DNA of 64,000 nucleotides from an uncultured Clostridia bacterium (GTDB taxonomy: Bacteria > Bacillota > Clostridia > Oscillospirales > Acutalibacteraceae), in assembly GCA_947631945.1 (NCBI GenBank), contig CANRNI010000013.1, positions 1 to 64,000 of the forward strand. The letters are read 5' to 3'. The position numbers and the translations under genes were made by a program. The notes beneath the pieces were generated by a model. It did no database searches. It was not told where the DNA came from and worked only from the letters and a program-made list of their open reading frames with translations. Of this stretch, positions 17,838-30,455 are shown in pieces; position 1 is the stretch's first letter, and each line of letters begins with the position of its first letter.

Positions 17838-20800
17838 ATGGTCAATGTGAAACCTGTAAAGCAGGGAAACAGGACAAGAATGAGCTTTGCGCACATCAAC
17901 GATGTTATGGAAATGCCGAATCTCATCGAAGTGCAGAAGAATTCTTATCAGTGGTTCCTTGACAAAGGCCTCAGGGAGGTGTTCAGGGATATCGACGAAA
18001 TTACGGATTACTCGGGTAATCTGTCGCTTATGTTTGTCGATTACCGTATGGACGACAAGCCCAAGTACACCGTGAAGGAGTGCAAGGAGCGCGATACCAC
18101 GTACGCTGTACCCCTCAGAGTTACGGCGAGGCTTATTAACAGAGAAACGGGCGAGATTAAGGATAACGAGGTATACATGGGTGATTTCCCCAAAATGACC
18201 GACAGCGGCACTTTTGTAATTAACGGCGCCGAACGCGTTATCATCTCGCAGCTTGTACGTTCTCCGGGCGTATACTTCGATATGTCCAGAGATAAAACGG
18301 GTAAAAAGATGTTTGCGACAACCGTTATACCCAACAGAGGCGCATGGCTTGAATATGAAACGGATCAGAACGACGTTTTTTACGTAAGAATAGATAAAAC
18401 AAGAAAAATATGCATTACAACGTTTGTAAGAGCGCTGGGCAGCTTCCTTGATGATAATATACTTAATTCAAACAGTCAGATAGACGAATTTTTCGGTTAC
18501 GACGAAAGGATCCGCGCGACGCTTGAAAAGGATAGCACCAAAAATACGGCCGAGGCTCTCCTTGAAGTATACAAGAAGCTGCGTCCCGGCGAGCCGCCTA
18601 CGCTCGATACCGCAAAATCATATCTCGCGGGTCTTTTCTTCGATGAACACCGCTATGATATTTCAAGAGTAGGCAGATATAAATACAATAAAAAGCTCGG
18701 CATTGCCGACAGACTTAAATACCATATTCTCGCCGAAGCGATAGCGGACCCCTCTACAGGCGAAATACTTGCGGACGCGGGCGAAAAAATCACAAAGGCC
18801 AAAGCTCACGAAATCGAACAGGCGGGCGTTGACACCGCTTTTATAGACGTTGACGGAAAAATTGTAAAAATCATATCTACGGGTATGGTAGATATTCTTC
18901 CGTATCTCCCCGATGGCATTACAGCCGAAATGCTTGACAGTATCGGCATTAATGAAAAGGTCAGCTATAAGGCTCTTATGTCGGTTCTCGGCGAATGCGG
19001 CGGAGATATTGACAGTATCATGGAAGCTCTTTCCAAAAACGGCGATATTCTTATTCCTAAGCACATTGTAATTGAAGATATTCTCGCTTCGGTAAACTAC
19101 CTCAATTGTCTTGGCAGCGAAGTAGGCTCTCTTGACGATATCGACCACCTCGGCAATAGAAGAATACGCTCCGTGGGCGAGCTGCTTCAAAACCAGGTAA
19201 GGATTGGCTTTACGAGAATGGAAAGAGTCGTAAAGGAGAGAATGTCCCTCCAGACGCAGGACGGCGACAAGGTTACGCCGCAGGCTCTTATAAATATACG
19301 TCCCGTGGTAGCGGCAATAAAAGAGTTTTTCGGTTCGTCGCCGCTTTCACAGTTCATGGATCAGAATAACCCGCTCGCGGAGCTTACTCACAAGAGAAGG
19401 CTTTCCGCGCTCGGTCCCGGAGGACTTTCGCGTGACCGCGCCGGATTCGAGGTCCGCGACGTACACTATTCGCATTACGGACGTATGTGTCCGATAGAAA
19501 CTCCCGAAGGACCGAATATCGGACTTATATCATCTCTCGCCACGTTTGCGAGAATAAATAAATACGGCTTTGTTGAAGCTCCGTTCCGCCGCGTTGATAA
19601 GGAAACGGGCAGAGTGCTTGACGAGGTCGAATACATGACGGCAGACGTCGAGGACGAATTTATGGTCGCTCAGGCGAACGAACCTCTCGATGAATACGGT
19701 CATTTCATGAACGAAAGGGTAACGGTTAGATACCGCGATGAGTTCCGCGAAATTCCGGCTTCCGAAGCCGATTATATGGACGTTTCTCCGAAAATGGTAG
19801 TTTCGGTGGCGACGGCGATGATTCCTTTCCTTGAAAACGACGACGCGAACCGAGCCTTGATGGGTTCAAATATGCAGAAGCAGGCGGTTCCTCTGCTTAA
19901 AACGGATTCGCCTATAGTCGGCACGGGTATGGAGTATAAGGCGGCCGTTGACTCGGGCGTTACGGTCCTTGCCAAACGCTCCGGAACAGTTACCAAGGTA
20001 TCGGCCGATACGATAGTCGTTTCGTCTGACGAAGGCGGCATAGACGTTTATGAGCTGATAAAATTCATGCGCTCCAACAACGGCACCTGTCTTAATCAGA
20101 AACCGATTGTAGAGGCCGGTCAGCACGTTGAAAAAGACGAGGTTATAGCGGACGGCCCCGCAACGGACGGCGGAGAAATATCGCTCGGCAAAAACGCTCT
20201 CATAGGTTTTATGACTTGGGAAGGCTATAACTACGAGGACGCTGTTCTGCTTAACGAAAAGCTGGTAAGAGACGACGTTTATACGTCGATTCATATAGAA
20301 GAATACGAAATTGAGGCGCGCGACACAAAACTCGGCGCTGAGGAAATCACAAGGGATATACCGAACGTAGGCGAGGACGCTCTCAAGGATTTGAACGAGG
20401 AGGGTATTATCCGTATAGGAGCGGAGGTACAATCGGGAGATATACTTGTAGGTAAGGTAACGCCAAAGGGTGAAACGGAGCTTACAAGCGAGGAAAGGCT
20501 GTTGAGAGCTATTTTCGGCGAAAAGGCGCGCGAAGTAAGAGATACTTCTCTTAAAGTTCCTCACGGCGAATACGGAATAGTAGTAGATGTTGAGGTATTT
20601 ACAAGGGAAAACAGCGACGAGTTAAGCCCGGGCGTTAATAAGGTAGTGCGCTGTTATATAGCTCAGAAGAGAAAGATAAGCGTAGGCGACAAAATGGCGG
20701 GACGCCACGGAAACAAGGGCGTTGTTTCAAGGATACTTCCTCAGGAGGATATGCCGTTCCTGCCGGACGGCACGCCGCTCGATATAGTTCTTAACCCCCT

Positions 20801-21656
20801 CGGCGTTCCCTCCCGAATGAATATAGGTCAGGTTCTCGAGGTAACTTTAGGTTACGCCTGCAAAAAGCTCGGCTGGAAAATCATGACTCCCGTATTCGAC
20901 GGCGCTCATGAGGCCGATATAGTAGAGTGTCTCAAAATGGCAGGGCTGAGCGAGGACGGAAAAACAGTTCTTTACGACGGGCGTACAGGCCAGCCGTTTG
21001 ACAACAGGGTAACGGTCGGAATTATGTACTTCCTTAAACTGCATCACCTTGTTGATGATAAGATACACGCGCGTTCCACAGGTCCGTACTCCATGGTTAC
21101 TCAGCAGCCGCTCGGCGGTAAGGCGCAGTTCGGCGGTCAGCGTTTCGGTGAAATGGAAGTTTGGGCGCTCGAAGCTTACGGCGCGGCTTACACGCTTCAG
21201 GAAATCCTTACAATCAAATCCGACGATGTAGTCGGCAGAGTAAAGACGTATGAATCAATCGTAAAGGGTCAGAACGTACCCAAGCCCGGTATTCCCGAGT
21301 CCTTTAAGGTTCTTATAAAAGAGCTTCAGTCGCTTTGTCTTGATGTAAGAGTGCTCGACGAAAACGACGAGGAAATCGACCTTAAACAGGATTTCGATGA
21401 CGACGGCGTTGATTTCGCTCCGTCGGAGCGGGGTGAAATCGTCAATGACGCGGAGGGAGCGGAAGGCTTCGGCATTGAAGAAATTCCCGACAGCGATGAA
21501 GACGACGATGAATTTGGTCTTTTTGATGAAAACGACGAGGACGAAGAGGATTACGGCTCGGAAACGCTCGATTCCGATGACGAAGACGAGAGTTTTGACG
21601 ATATCGCCTCGCAGATAAATCAGTTCCTTGAAAACGATGAGGACGATGAATATTAA
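17838..21656 (+). CDS. rpoB: RNA polymerase beta subunit
   Basis: Catalytic core subunit of RNA polymerase, 1272 aa. Recognisable blocks are VRSPGVYF, the rifampicin region [26 protein letters not shown] with no obvious resistance change, [27 protein letters not shown] and the C-terminal [19 protein letters not shown]. About the last 75 residues are an unusually acidic tail (runs such as [12 protein letters not shown], ending NDEDDEY). Followed by rpoC after 158 bp. Confidence 0.98.
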   Translation: MVNVKPVKQGNRTRMSFAHINDVMEMPNLIEVQKNSYQWFLDKGLREVFRDIDEITDYSGNLSLMFVDYRMDDKPKYTVKECKERDTTYAVPLRVTARLINRETGEIKDNEVYMGDFPKMTDSGTFVINGAERVIISQLVRSPGVYFDMSRDKTGKKMFATTVIPNRGAWLEYETDQNDVFYVRIDKTRKICITTFVRALGSFLDDNILNSNSQIDEFFGYDERIRATLEKDSTKNTAEALLEVYKKLRPGEPPTLDTAKSYLAGLFFDEHRYDISRVGRYKYNKKLGIADRLKYHILAEAIADPSTGEILADAGEKITKAKAHEIEQAGVDTAFIDVDGKIVKIISTGMVDILPYLPDGITAEMLDSIGINEKVSYKALMSVLGECGGDIDSIMEALSKNGDILIPKHIVIEDILASVNYLNCLGSEVGSLDDIDHLGNRRIRSVGELLQNQVRIGFTRMERVVKERMSLQTQDGDKVTPQALINIRPVVAAIKEFFGSSPLSQFMDQNNPLAELTHKRRLSALGPGGLSRDRAGFEVRDVHYSHYGRMCPIETPEGPNIGLISSLATFARINKYGFVEAPFRRVDKETGRVLDEVEYMTADVEDEFMVAQANEPLDEYGHFMNERVTVRYRDEFREIPASEADYMDVSPKMVVSVATAMIPFLENDDANRALMGSNMQKQAVPLLKTDSPIVGTGMEYKAAVDSGVTVLAKRSGTVTKVSADTIVVSSDEGGIDVYELIKFMRSNNGTCLNQKPIVEAGQHVEKDEVIADGPATDGGEISLGKNALIGFMTWEGYNYEDAVLLNEKLVRDDVYTSIHIEEYEIEARDTKLGAEEITRDIPNVGEDALKDLNEEGIIRIGAEVQSGDILVGKVTPKGETELTSEERLLRAIFGEKAREVRDTSLKVPHGEYGIVVDVEVFTRENSDELSPGVNKVVRCYIAQKRKISVGDKMAGRHGNKGVVSRILPQEDMPFLPDGTPLDIVLNPLGVPSRMNIGQVLEVTLGYACKKLGWKIMTPVFDGAHEADIVECLKMAGLSEDGKTVLYDGRTGQPFDNRVTVGIMYFLKLHHLVDDKIHARSTGPYSMVTQQPLGGKAQFGGQRFGEMEVWALEAYGAAYTLQEILTIKSDDVVGRVKTYESIVKGQNVPKPGIPESFKVLIKELQSLCLDVRVLDENDEEIDLKQDFDDDGVDFAPSERGEIVNDAEGAEGFGIEEIPDSDEDDDEFGLFDENDEDEEDYGSETLDSDDEDESFDDIASQINQFLENDEDDEY

Positions 21657-21676
21657 TTAATGAATATTAATCGGAG

Positions 21677-21780
21677 TTAAGGCAATACCGCTTGAATTTC
21701 GTTTGCAGCCGCGCCGCCGGATTTTTCGCAGAGGCGATGCGCTGCAAATGAGTCAGCCGCCGGCTGCGCGGCGTTGTTAA
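21677..21780. repeat. Foldback remnant and GC-rich inverted repeat in the rpoB-rpoC gap
   Basis: TTAAGGCAATACCGC (21677-21691) equals the subfamily A terminus, but what follows is unrelated: GCCGCGCCGCCGG and CCGGCTGCGCGGC can pair with one mismatch across about 45 bp. It sits between two cotranscribed core genes, so it should be part of their mRNA. Confidence 0.6.
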
Positions 21781-21814
21781 CAGGTTAGATAATAAAAGGA
21801 AGAAGGAATCCTGT

Positions 21815-24800
21815 ATGCTTAACGAAAGCAATTATAACGAACTGAATTTTGAATCTATTCAGATAGGGCTTGCTTCACCCGATACTATAAGAGAGTGGTC
21901 GTACGGAGAGGTTAAAAAGCCCGAAACAATAAATTACAGAACTCTGAAACCTGAGAGAGACGGTCTTTACTGCGAGCGCATTTTCGGACCGCAGAAGGAC
22001 TGGGAATGTCACTGCGGCAGATATAAGAGAATCAGATATAAGGGTAAGGTCTGCGAGCGCTGCGGCGTTAAAATCACAAAGGCTAAGGTAAGACGCGAGA
22101 GAATGGGGCATATAGAGCTTGCCTGTCCAGTTTCGCATATCTGGTATTTTAAGGGAATCCCCTCAAGAATGGGACTTATACTTGATATTTCACCTCGCGA
22201 GCTTGAAAACGTGCTTTATTTCGCCAAATATCTTGTGCTCGAGGTAATGGACGACAGTGTGCCTCTTTCAAAAGGTCAGGTAATTACCGATAAGGAATAT
22301 GACGATATCGCCGAAAAATACGGCGAGGATTCATTCCGCGCGGCAATGGGCGCGGAGGCCGTTCAGGAGCTTCTGAAGCAGATAGACGTTGATGAAATGG
22401 CTGCCGAGCTTAAAGACGAGATTGCCGACGCGACAGGTCAGAAGAAGGCTAAAATCCTCAAAAGACTTGAAGTCGTCGAATCGTTCCGCCAGTCGGGCAA
22501 CCGTCCCGAATGGATGATTCTCAACGTTCTTCCCGTAATTCCTCCCGATATCAGACCTATGGTTCAGCTTGACGGCGGACGTTTCGCTACAAGCGACCTC
22601 AACGACCTGTACAGGAGAGTTATAAACAGAAATAACCGTCTTGCTAAGCTGCTTGAGCTCAGCGCTCCGGAAATAATCGTAAGAAATGAAAAGAGAATGC
22701 TTCAGGAGGCCGTTGACGCTCTTATTGACAACGGCAGACGCGGCAGACCCGTTACGGGCGCGAACAACCGTCCTTTAAAATCGCTTTCCGATATGCTCAA
22801 AGGCAAGCAGGGACGTTTCCGTCAGAACCTTCTCGGCAAGCGTGTCGATTATTCGGGACGTTCGGTTATCGTTGTAGGTCCCGAGCTTAAAATATATCAG
22901 TGCGGTCTTCCCAAGGAGATGGCGCTCGAACTGTTTAAGCCGTTTGTAATGAAAAGACTTGTTGAGCAGGATATAGCCAAAAACATTAAAAGTGCGAGAA
23001 AAATGGTTGACAGAGCAGGCACCGAGGTTTGGGACGCTCTTGAAGTCGCGATAAAAGACCACCCCGTAATGCTTAACCGCGCTCCCACGCTTCACAGACT
23101 CGGTATTCAGGCGTTTGAGCCTGTCCTTGTTGAAGGCAGAGCGATAAAGCTTCACCCGCTCGCGTGTACCGCTTTCAACGCGGACTTCGACGGCGACCAA
23201 ATGGCCGTTCACGTTCCTCTTTCCGCGGAAGCTCAGGCGGAGGCGAGATTCCTTATGCTCGCGGCAAATAACCTGCTTAAGCCGTCGGACGGCAAGCCCG
23301 TTACCGTTCCCACTCAGGATATGGTTCTCGGCTCGTATTACCTCACTCTCATAAAAAACGGCGCGAAGGGCGAGGGCAAGGTTTTCCGCGACGTTAACGA
23401 GGCCGTCATGGCATATGAGGCCGGCGACCTTGATCTTCACGCGCTGTGCAAAATAAGAATGACAAAGGAAATCGGCGACGAAAAGAAATCAAAGCTTATA
23501 GAGACAACTCTCGGACGCGTCATCTTCAACGACCCCATTCCGCAGGATCTCGGACTTGTTGACAGAAGCGACCCCGAAAACGCTTTCTCTCTCGAGGTCG
23601 ATTACCTTGTAAATAAAAAGCAGTTAGGTAAAATCATTGATAAAGCAATTAAGGTAAAGGGAATCCACGAGGCCTCCGAAATGCTTGATAAAATCAAGGC
23701 TCAGGGCTACAAATATTCAACAAAGAGCGGTATTACGGTATCCGTTTTCGACGCTATAATTCCCGAAAACAAGAAAAGATATCTTGCCGAAGCGCAGGAG
23801 CAGGTCGATAAAATCAACGCTCTCCACCGCAGAGGTCTTGCGTCCGATAAGGACCGCTCAAAGTTTACTATAGGCGCGTGGGAAAAATGTACGGCTAAGG
23901 TTCAGAATGAAATCACGGTCGGTCTTTCGCAGGATAACCCCATTTTCATGATGGTTGATTCGGGCGCCCGAGGCAGTACCAACCAGCTCGGTCAGCTCGC
24001 CGGTATGCGCGGACTAATCGCCAATACCGCCGGTAAGACGATTGAAATTCCCATCAGAGCCAATTACCGCGAAGGACTTAACGTTCTCGAATATTTCATT
24101 TCATCGCGCGGCGCGCGTAAAGGTCTTGCAGACACGGCTCTGAGAACAGCCGACTCGGGATATCTTACAAGACGTCTTGTCGACGTTTCGCAGGACGTTA
24201 TTATCCGTGAGGAGGACTGCGGCTGCAAGGAAGGTCTTACCGTTTCCGCAATAAGAAGCGAGGACAACGGCATAATCGAGCCTCTTGAGGAAAGACTTGT
24301 CGGAAGATTCCTGCTCCATTCGTTATGCGACCCCGATACGGGCGAGGTAATAGTGGATAACAATCATATGCTCACCGACGAGGACGCTAAGATTATCGCG
24401 TCAAGGGGCATAGAGAACGTTACTATAAGGTCCCTTCTTACCTGCCGCTCGAAAGAGGGCGTATGTATCAAGTGCTACGGCAAAAACCTCGCTACGGGCA
24501 ATACCGTTCAGATAGGCGAAGCAGTCGGAATTATCGCGGCGCAGTCGATAGGCGAGCCCGGCACACAGCTTACAATGAGAACGTTCCACACAGGCGGCGT
24601 TACTTCGTCGTCCGATATCACTCAGGGCCTTCCCAGAGTTGAGGAATTGTTCGAGGCGAGAAAGCCGAAGATTCTCGCAATGCTTTCCGAAATCGACGGT
24701 CTTGTTTCGTTTGAGGAAATTAAGAAGAACCAGAGTACCGTAACCAACGTTGTCGTTACAAACAAAGAGGATCAGAAAAAATACCTTATACCGTATGATT

Positions 24801-25396
24801 CGCGTATATGCGTCAAGGAAGGTCAAATGATAGAAAAGGGCGCTCCGATTACCGACGGTTCGATAAATCCTCACGACGTTCTCGCCATACTCGGCGTTGA
24901 CGCAGTACACAATTACCTTATAAGAGAGGTTCAGCTTGTTTACAGACTTCAGGGCGTTGAAATCAACGATAAGCATATCGAGGTTATTGTACGTCAGATG
25001 ATGCGCAAGATAAGAGTTCTCGATCCGGGCGACACAAAGCTTCTTACAGGTGCTGTCGTTGAAAAATCCGATTTTATCGCTGCGAACGAACAGCTTGAGG
25101 AAAGAGCGAAGGAAACGGGCGAGGAGCTTCACGAGGCTGTAGGAGAAGCGGTTCTCTTAGGTATCACAAAGGCTTCTCTCGCTACCGATTCGTTCCTGTC
25201 GGCGGCCTCGTTCCAGGAGACTACGAGAGTTCTTACCGACGCCGCGATAAAGGGTAAAAAGGATCCGCTTCACGGTCTTAAAGAGAACGTCATTATAGGC
25301 AAGCTTCTTCCCTCCGGTACGGGAATGAAATGCTACAATGACGTTGACATAGATGTTTACGTTGAGGAAGAACCTGCGTACCGTTCGTTATTTTAA
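21815..25396 (+). CDS. rpoC: RNA polymerase beta' subunit
   Basis: Catalytic subunit of RNA polymerase, 1193 aa, normal for Clostridia. The N-terminal zinc site is [20 protein letters not shown], the catalytic magnesium loop is NADFDGDQM, the second zinc cluster is CGCKEG with [13 protein letters not shown], and the trigger-loop area reads [33 protein letters not shown]. Cotranscribed with rpoB. Confidence 0.98.
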   Translation: MLNESNYNELNFESIQIGLASPDTIREWSYGEVKKPETINYRTLKPERDGLYCERIFGPQKDWECHCGRYKRIRYKGKVCERCGVKITKAKVRRERMGHIELACPVSHIWYFKGIPSRMGLILDISPRELENVLYFAKYLVLEVMDDSVPLSKGQVITDKEYDDIAEKYGEDSFRAAMGAEAVQELLKQIDVDEMAAELKDEIADATGQKKAKILKRLEVVESFRQSGNRPEWMILNVLPVIPPDIRPMVQLDGGRFATSDLNDLYRRVINRNNRLAKLLELSAPEIIVRNEKRMLQEAVDALIDNGRRGRPVTGANNRPLKSLSDMLKGKQGRFRQNLLGKRVDYSGRSVIVVGPELKIYQCGLPKEMALELFKPFVMKRLVEQDIAKNIKSARKMVDRAGTEVWDALEVAIKDHPVMLNRAPTLHRLGIQAFEPVLVEGRAIKLHPLACTAFNADFDGDQMAVHVPLSAEAQAEARFLMLAANNLLKPSDGKPVTVPTQDMVLGSYYLTLIKNGAKGEGKVFRDVNEAVMAYEAGDLDLHALCKIRMTKEIGDEKKSKLIETTLGRVIFNDPIPQDLGLVDRSDPENAFSLEVDYLVNKKQLGKIIDKAIKVKGIHEASEMLDKIKAQGYKYSTKSGITVSVFDAIIPENKKRYLAEAQEQVDKINALHRRGLASDKDRSKFTIGAWEKCTAKVQNEITVGLSQDNPIFMMVDSGARGSTNQLGQLAGMRGLIANTAGKTIEIPIRANYREGLNVLEYFISSRGARKGLADTALRTADSGYLTRRLVDVSQDVIIREEDCGCKEGLTVSAIRSEDNGIIEPLEERLVGRFLLHSLCDPDTGEVIVDNNHMLTDEDAKIIASRGIENVTIRSLLTCRSKEGVCIKCYGKNLATGNTVQIGEAVGIIAAQSIGEPGTQLTMRTFHTGGVTSSSDITQGLPRVEELFEARKPKILAMLSEIDGLVSFEEIKKNQSTVTNVVVTNKEDQKKYLIPYDSRICVKEGQMIEKGAPITDGSINPHDVLAILGVDAVHNYLIREVQLVYRLQGVEINDKHIEVIVRQMMRKIRVLDPGDTKLLTGAVVEKSDFIAANEQLEERAKETGEELHEAVGEAVLLGITKASLATDSFLSAASFQETTRVLTDAAIKGKKDPLHGLKENVIIGKLLPSGTGMKCYNDVDIDVYVEEEPAYRSLF

Positions 25397-25428
25397 CCTA
25401 ATTTTATACAAAAAATTTGTAAAAAGTG

Positions 25429-25457
25429 TTGACACAAGGACATTTTTGAGTTAAAAT
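25429..25457 (+). promoter_or_regulatory. rpsL (str operon) promoter
   Basis: TTGACA, 17 bp, TAAAAT shortly after rpoC. Confidence 0.75.
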
Positions 25458-25526
25458 ATAAACTTGTGTGATATAATTTACATTATTATATCAGCATTTT
25501 TTGCGAAATAAACAATTGCCGACGTT

Positions 25527-25560
25527 AAGGAGGAGATAATATTGTTTATTTTCTCCTCTT
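25527..25560 (+). promoter_or_regulatory. Leader hairpin containing a Shine-Dalgarno-like site upstream of rpsL
   Basis: GAGGAGA and TCTCCTC pair across 15 nt. The left arm is a perfect RBS-like AAGGAGGAG, followed by TTGTTTATTTTCTCC, which could start an 8-codon reading frame. The true rpsL RBS lies 20 nt further on. Possible leader peptide or regulatory hairpin. Confidence 0.4.
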
Positions 25561-25593
25561 TAATATAAAATATAAAAACAGGAGGTGTACAGC

Positions 25594-26016
25594 TTGCCAA
25601 CCTTTAATCAGCTTGTTCGCAACGGCAGAAAGACTCTTGAAAAAAAGTCAAAGGCCCCCGCGCTCGGCAAAGGTCTTAACTCAAAAAAGAACGTTATGAC
25701 CGACCATAATTCTCCGCAGAAGAGAGGCGTTTGCACTGTTGTTAAAACAGATACTCCCAAAAAGCCCAATTCCGCTTTGAGAAAACTTGCCAGAGTACGT
25801 CTGACTAACGGAATCGAAGTTTCGGCTTATATTCCCGGCGTCGGCCACAATCTTCAGGAGCACAGCGTCGTTCTTATCCGCGGCGGCCGTGTTAAGGATC
25901 TTCCCGGTGTGCGTTACCACATCATAAGAGGAGTTCTCGATACACAGGGCGTAAACGGCAGAATGCAGGCTCGTTCCAAGTACGGAGCAAAAGTTCCGAA
26001 AGCTTCAAAGAAGTAA
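25594..26016 (+). CDS. rpsL: 30S ribosomal protein S12
   Basis: Decoding-centre protein of 140 aa, starting at TTG ([11 protein letters not shown]) with GGAGGTG six bases upstream; the ORF track start is three codons too early. [11 protein letters not shown] and [17 protein letters not shown] are the streptomycin-region motifs and carry the wild-type lysines. First gene of rpsL-rpsG-fusA, with its own promoter downstream of rpoC. Confidence 0.97.
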   Translation: MPTFNQLVRNGRKTLEKKSKAPALGKGLNSKKNVMTDHNSPQKRGVCTVVKTDTPKKPNSALRKLARVRLTNGIEVSAYIPGVGHNLQEHSVVLIRGGRVKDLPGVRYHIIRGVLDTQGVNGRMQARSKYGAKVPKASKK

Positions 26017-26259
26017 TACGGTAACAAAAGTTCCGTAAACGGTGAAGAAGTAATTAAAAAATACTTCGGAGCGTTTGAAGAAATTGTTTTTAAGAAAACA
26101 ATACTTCAAAATTTTGTATTTAGGACAAATCTTCTTGCAGGCGAAAGAATTCTTTCACCAATGCGAGTTTATATATATTTTATAACCTCGTTATTGGCGC
26201 CACGGGAATTTTGTCACTCGAGTACCTATGATATCATCATTATGAAGGAGGGAAGCGAA
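26017..26259 (+). promoter_or_regulatory. Structured rpsL-rpsG intercistronic region
   Basis: The 243-nt gap is long for a ribosomal operon. It holds a hairpin ATTGTTTT/AAAACAAT with GAAG/CTTC flanks (about 26078-26108) and a near-perfect palindrome GGCGAAAGAATTCTTTCACC (26139-26158). In E. coli S7 binds this intercistronic RNA for feedback control; a similar role here is inference. Confidence 0.45.
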
Positions 26260-26730
26260 GTGCCAAGAAGAGGCAATGTAGCAAAACGCGATGTTTTGCC
26301 GGATCCGCTTTACAACTCAAAACTTGTAACACGTCTTATTAACAATGTTATGTACGACGGAAAAAAAGGTGTTGCTCAGAAGATAGTTTACGACGCTTTT
26401 GACATCATCAGAACAAAAACGGGAGAGGAACCCCTTGAGGTATTCCAGGCAGCAATGGAAAATGTTATGCCCTTGCTCGAGGTTAAAGCACGCCGTGTCG
26501 GCGGTTCTACCTATCAGGTACCCATGGACGTCCGTCCCGAAAGAAGACAGACCTTAGGTCTGAGATGGATTACACTCTATGCTCGTCAGCGTTCCGAAAA
26601 GACAATGAAGGAAAGACTTGCAGGCGAGATTATGGATGCGAAGAATGAGCAGGGTTCAGCATTCAAAAAGCGCGAGGATACGCACAAGATGGCGGAAGCC
26701 AACAAGGCTTTCTCACATTTCCGCTGGTAA
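26260..26730 (+). CDS. rpsG: 30S ribosomal protein S7
   Basis: Small-subunit head assembly protein that binds 16S rRNA. The GTG at 26260 ([15 protein letters not shown]) with GGAGGGAAGC upstream gives exactly 156 aa, the standard length; the ORF track extends 33 codons too far. [14 protein letters not shown] and [15 protein letters not shown] are typical. Second gene of the str operon. Confidence 0.97.
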   Translation: MPRRGNVAKRDVLPDPLYNSKLVTRLINNVMYDGKKGVAQKIVYDAFDIIRTKTGEEPLEVFQAAMENVMPLLEVKARRVGGSTYQVPMDVRPERRQTLGLRWITLYARQRSEKTMKERLAGEIMDAKNEQGSAFKKREDTHKMAEANKAFSHFRW

Positions 26731-26769
26731 TTCCATCGTTAAATCGCATTTATATTTTTGGAGGTTAAT

Positions 26770-28869
26770 ATGCCCAGGCAGGTCTCACTTGAATTAACAA
26801 GAAATATCGGTATAATGGCACACATAGACGCTGGAAAAACAACAACTACGGAACGTATTTTATATTACACCGGCGTAAATCATAAAATCGGTGAAACACA
26901 CGAAGGAACAGCCACAATGGACTGGATGGCGCAGGAGCAGGAGAGAGGTATTACGATAACCTCCGCCGCAACAACGTGCTTCTGGACTAAAAAAGACGAT
27001 CCCGAACAGAATAAATACAGAATCAATATCATCGACACTCCCGGTCACGTTGACTTTACTGTTGAAGTTGAGCGTTCTCTGCGTGTCCTTGACGGTTCCG
27101 TTACGGTTCTGTGCGCAAAGGGAGGCGTTGAGCCTCAGTCCGAAACTGTCTGGAGACAGGCGGACGAATATCATGTACCGAGAATGGTATATGTAAATAA
27201 AATGGATATAATGGGCGCTAATTTCTTCAACGTTCTCGATATGATGAAAGACAGGCTTAAATGCAACGCCGTTCCGATTCAGCTTCCCATAGGCGCGGAA
27301 GCGGACTTTAAAGGCATAATAGACCTCGTTGAAATGAACGCGGACGTCTATTATGACGACATGGGACTTGATATGCGCGTTGAGGAAATCCCCGAGGATA
27401 TGAAGGAAATCGCGCAGAAATACCATGACGCCCTCATTGAAAGCGTGGCTGAACAGGACGAGGAACTCATGGAAAAGTATTTTGGCGGGGAAGAACTCAC
27501 AAAAGAGGAAATAAAGAGCTGTATAAGAAAAGCTACGATAGCGAATGAAATGGTTCCCGTCGTATGCGGTACTTCTTACCGCAACAAGGGCGTTCAGAAG
27601 CTGCTTGACGCTGTTGTGGACTATATGCCGGCTCCGACGGATATTCCTCCCATTACGGGTATCAATCCCGATACGGGCGAAGAGGATGTGCGTCATTCTT
27701 CCGATGACGAGCCGTTTTCCGCTCTTGCGTTCAAAATCGCAACAGACCCGTTTGTAGGCAGGCTTTGTTATTTCCGCGTATATTCCGGAACGGCTGTGGC
27801 GGGAACCGCTGTTTACAATTCTACAAAAGACAAGCATGAGCGTCTCGGCCGTATACTCCAGATGCATTCAAATCACAGGCAGGAGATAGACACCTGCTAT
27901 GCGGGCGATATCGCGGCTGTAGTCGGCGTTAAGTACACCACTACGGGCGACACGTTCTGTGACGAGAATCATCCGATAATCCTTGAATCAATGGAATTCC
28001 CCGACCCCGTTATAAGAGTCGCTATAGAGCCCAAGACCAGAGCAGGTCAGGAAAAAATGGGCATAGCCCTCCAGAAACTCGCCGAGGAGGATCCGACTTT
28101 CAAGGTATATACGGATAAAGAAACCGGTCAGACTATCATTGCCGGAATGGGAGAGCTTCATCTTGACATCATGGTAGACAGAATGCTGCGTGAGTTCAAG
28201 GTCGAGGCGAATGTTGGCAATCCTCAGGTTGCTTACCGCGAAACCATAACAAAGGAAGCTTCGGTTGATACAAAGTATGCCAAGCAGTCAGGTGGTCATG
28301 GTCAGTACGGTCATGTAAAAATGCGCATAGAGCCGAATCCCGGCAAGGGCTTTGAATTTGTAAACGAAGTAGTCGGCGGCGCGATTCCAAAGGAATATAT
28401 TCCCGCTATACAGGCCGGTATTGAAGGTGCAATGCAGAGCGGCGTGCTCGCAGGCTACAACGTAGTTGACGTTAAATGCACTGTATTCGACGGTTCGTAC
28501 CATGAGGTCGATTCGTCCGAAATGGCGTTTAAAATGGTCGGTTCCATGGCGTTTAAGGAGGCTATGCTGAAAGCCGGTCCCGTTCTTATGGAGCCTATCA
28601 TGAAGATTTCGGTTATAACTCCCGACGATTACCTCGGAGACGTTATAGGCGATATCACCGCAAGACGCGGCATGATGAAGGAAATGGAACACCGCACCGG
28701 CGCGGTTCAGGTCAACGCTACCGTTCCGCTTTCATCTATGTTCGGTTACGCAACCGACCTGCGTTCAAAGACGCAGGGACGCGGTCAGTACGTTATGGAG
28801 CCGAGCCACTATGAGCAGGTTCCCAAGTCGATTGCCGATACTGTTATAGGCAGCAGAGCCAAAAACTAA
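26770..28869 (+). CDS. fusA: Elongation factor G
   Basis: Translocation GTPase of 699 aa. P-loop [16 protein letters not shown], switch [10 protein letters not shown], base motif NKMD, then domains II-V with [10 protein letters not shown] in domain IV and a normal C-terminus. The ATG follows GGAGGTTAAT; the ORF track began at the TTG inside that RBS. Third gene of the str operon, 39 bp after rpsG. Confidence 0.98.
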   Translation: MPRQVSLELTRNIGIMAHIDAGKTTTTERILYYTGVNHKIGETHEGTATMDWMAQEQERGITITSAATTCFWTKKDDPEQNKYRINIIDTPGHVDFTVEVERSLRVLDGSVTVLCAKGGVEPQSETVWRQADEYHVPRMVYVNKMDIMGANFFNVLDMMKDRLKCNAVPIQLPIGAEADFKGIIDLVEMNADVYYDDMGLDMRVEEIPEDMKEIAQKYHDALIESVAEQDEELMEKYFGGEELTKEEIKSCIRKATIANEMVPVVCGTSYRNKGVQKLLDAVVDYMPAPTDIPPITGINPDTGEEDVRHSSDDEPFSALAFKIATDPFVGRLCYFRVYSGTAVAGTAVYNSTKDKHERLGRILQMHSNHRQEIDTCYAGDIAAVVGVKYTTTGDTFCDENHPIILESMEFPDPVIRVAIEPKTRAGQEKMGIALQKLAEEDPTFKVYTDKETGQTIIAGMGELHLDIMVDRMLREFKVEANVGNPQVAYRETITKEASVDTKYAKQSGGHGQYGHVKMRIEPNPGKGFEFVNEVVGGAIPKEYIPAIQAGIEGAMQSGVLAGYNVVDVKCTVFDGSYHEVDSSEMAFKMVGSMAFKEAMLKAGPVLMEPIMKISVITPDDYLGDVIGDITARRGMMKEMEHRTGAVQVNATVPLSSMFGYATDLRSKTQGRGQYVMEPSHYEQVPKSIADTVIGSRAKN

Positions 28870-28932
28870 TATTAAAGCGTCAAAAATTAATTTTGAAACG
28901 CTGAAAACCAGTATTAAATTTTATAAAAACAC

Positions 28933-28960
28933 TTGAAATTTATTGTATTTGTGTTACAAT
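28933..28960 (+). promoter_or_regulatory. tuf promoter
   Basis: TTGAAA, 16 bp, TACAAT in the 151-bp fusA-tuf gap, so tuf can be transcribed on its own. Confidence 0.65.
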
Positions 28961-29020
28961 AATAAAGTAAACTTTTATATCAAAATCAAATAATATCAAA
29001 AATTAAAGGAGGACCTTCAA

Positions 29021-30223
29021 ATGGCAAAAGCTAAATTTGAAAGAACCAAACCCCATGTTAACATTGGTACCATCGGTCACGTTGACCATGGTAAAACAAC
29101 CCTCACCGCAGCTATTACTAAGACACTCGCTATGAAGGGCGAGGCGGAGTTCGTTGATTACGCTAACATTGATAAGGCTCCCGAAGAGAGAGAGCGCGGA
29201 ATCACAATCAATACGGCTCACGTTGAATATCAGACTGAAACCCGCCATTATGCGCACGTTGACTGCCCCGGTCACGCCGACTATATCAAGAACATGATTA
29301 CGGGCGCGGCTCAGATGGACGGCGCTATCCTCGTTATCGCGGCTACCGACGGCCCGATGGCTCAGACAAAAGAGCATCTTCTTCTTGCCCGTCAGGTTGG
29401 CGTTCCCTATATCATCGTTTTCCTTAATAAAGTTGACCAGGTTGACGACGAAGAGCTTCTTGAACTCGTTGAAATGGAAGTCCGCGAGACTCTTGACGAG
29501 TACGAATTCCCCGGCGATGAAACTCCCATCATCAAGGGCTCGGCTCTTAAAGCTCTCGAATATTCGGGCAACGACGTAAACGCTCCCGAGCTTGCCTGCA
29601 TCTGGGAACTTATGGAGGCTGTTGACACCTATATTCCCACTCCCGACCGTAAATCCGACCAGCCGTTCCTTATGCCTGTTGAGGACGTTTTCACCATTAC
29701 CGGACGCGGCACAGTTGCTACGGGCAGAGTTGAACGCGGACATCTTAATGTCAATGAAGAAGTTGAAATCGTCGGTCTTAAAGATGAAAAGAGAAAAACT
29801 GTCTGCACAGGTCTTGAAATGTTCAGAAAACAGCTTGATTACGCTGAGGCAGGCGACAACGTAGGCGCTCTTCTCCGCGGTGTTCAGAGAACGGAAATCG
29901 AACGCGGACAGGTTATCTCCAAGCCCGGTTCAATCCACCCCCACACAAAGTTCAAAGGTCAGGTTTACGTTCTGACTAAAGATGAAGGCGGACGTCATAC
30001 TCCTTTCTTCAACAACTACAGACCTCAGTTCTATTTCAGAACCACAGACGTTACGGGCGTTATCAATCTTCCCGAAGGCACAGAGATGTGCATGCCCGGC
30101 GATAACGTTGTTATGTCTGTTGAGCTTATCACTCCTATCGCTATTGAGCAGGGACTTCGTTTCGCTATCCGTGAAGGCGGACGTACAGTCGGTTCGGGCG
30201 TTGTTACCGAGATTGACGAATAA
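29021..30223 (+). CDS. tuf: Elongation factor Tu
   Basis: Delivers aminoacyl-tRNA to the ribosome as the GTP complex. The 400-aa protein has [17 protein letters not shown] and NKVD for GTP binding, domain [15 protein letters not shown] and domain III ending [26 protein letters not shown]. Only one tuf is present in the window. Ends at a strong terminator. Confidence 0.98.
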   Translation: MAKAKFERTKPHVNIGTIGHVDHGKTTLTAAITKTLAMKGEAEFVDYANIDKAPEERERGITINTAHVEYQTETRHYAHVDCPGHADYIKNMITGAAQMDGAILVIAATDGPMAQTKEHLLLARQVGVPYIIVFLNKVDQVDDEELLELVEMEVRETLDEYEFPGDETPIIKGSALKALEYSGNDVNAPELACIWELMEAVDTYIPTPDRKSDQPFLMPVEDVFTITGRGTVATGRVERGHLNVNEEVEIVGLKDEKRKTVCTGLEMFRKQLDYAEAGDNVGALLRGVQRTEIERGQVISKPGSIHPHTKFKGQVYVLTKDEGGRHTPFFNNYRPQFYFRTTDVTGVINLPEGTEMCMPGDNVVMSVELITPIAIEQGLRFAIREGGRTVGSGVVTEIDE

Positions 30224-30284
30224 TCTGATAATTCATCGTTTGATTATCAGCGATTTAGTAATTCAATAATTCTGTAAAAAATGA

Positions 30285-30312
30285 GAACGTCGGGCAACCG
30301 ACGTTCTTTTCG
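30285..30312 (+). terminator. tuf terminator
   Basis: GAACGTCGG/CCGACGTTC stem, GCAA loop, then TTTT. Confidence 0.9.
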
Positions 30313-30437
30313 TGTCGAAAAAGTAGTTTTCGCGCTCTGCGGAGCGCGACACGTGACGCTGTCCCCGTGACCCCTGCAAGCCTTTGTAAAGGATTGACCG
30401 AAACTTTTATACTTTTTGCAAAAAGTTTTGCGACAGC
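30309..30437 (-). repeat. Terminator-associated repeat family 2, copy 1 (inverted)
   Basis: Inverted copy of the about 110-bp sequence at 35362 and 54152. Shared blocks include TATAAAAGTTTCGGTCAA, GGCTTGCAGGGGTCACGGGG and CGCGCTCCGCAGAGCGCG. It starts right after the tuf hairpin. Confidence 0.85.
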
Positions 30438-30455
30438 CTGAGAACTTTAGAAATG

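Noticed and set aside
26860-27867. 335-aa ORF antisense to fusA
   Set aside because: Shadow frame of a highly conserved gene; basic, low-complexity composition and no RBS.
29003-29743. 246-aa ORF antisense to tuf
   Set aside because: Same reason: codon-bias shadow with no homology and no RBS.
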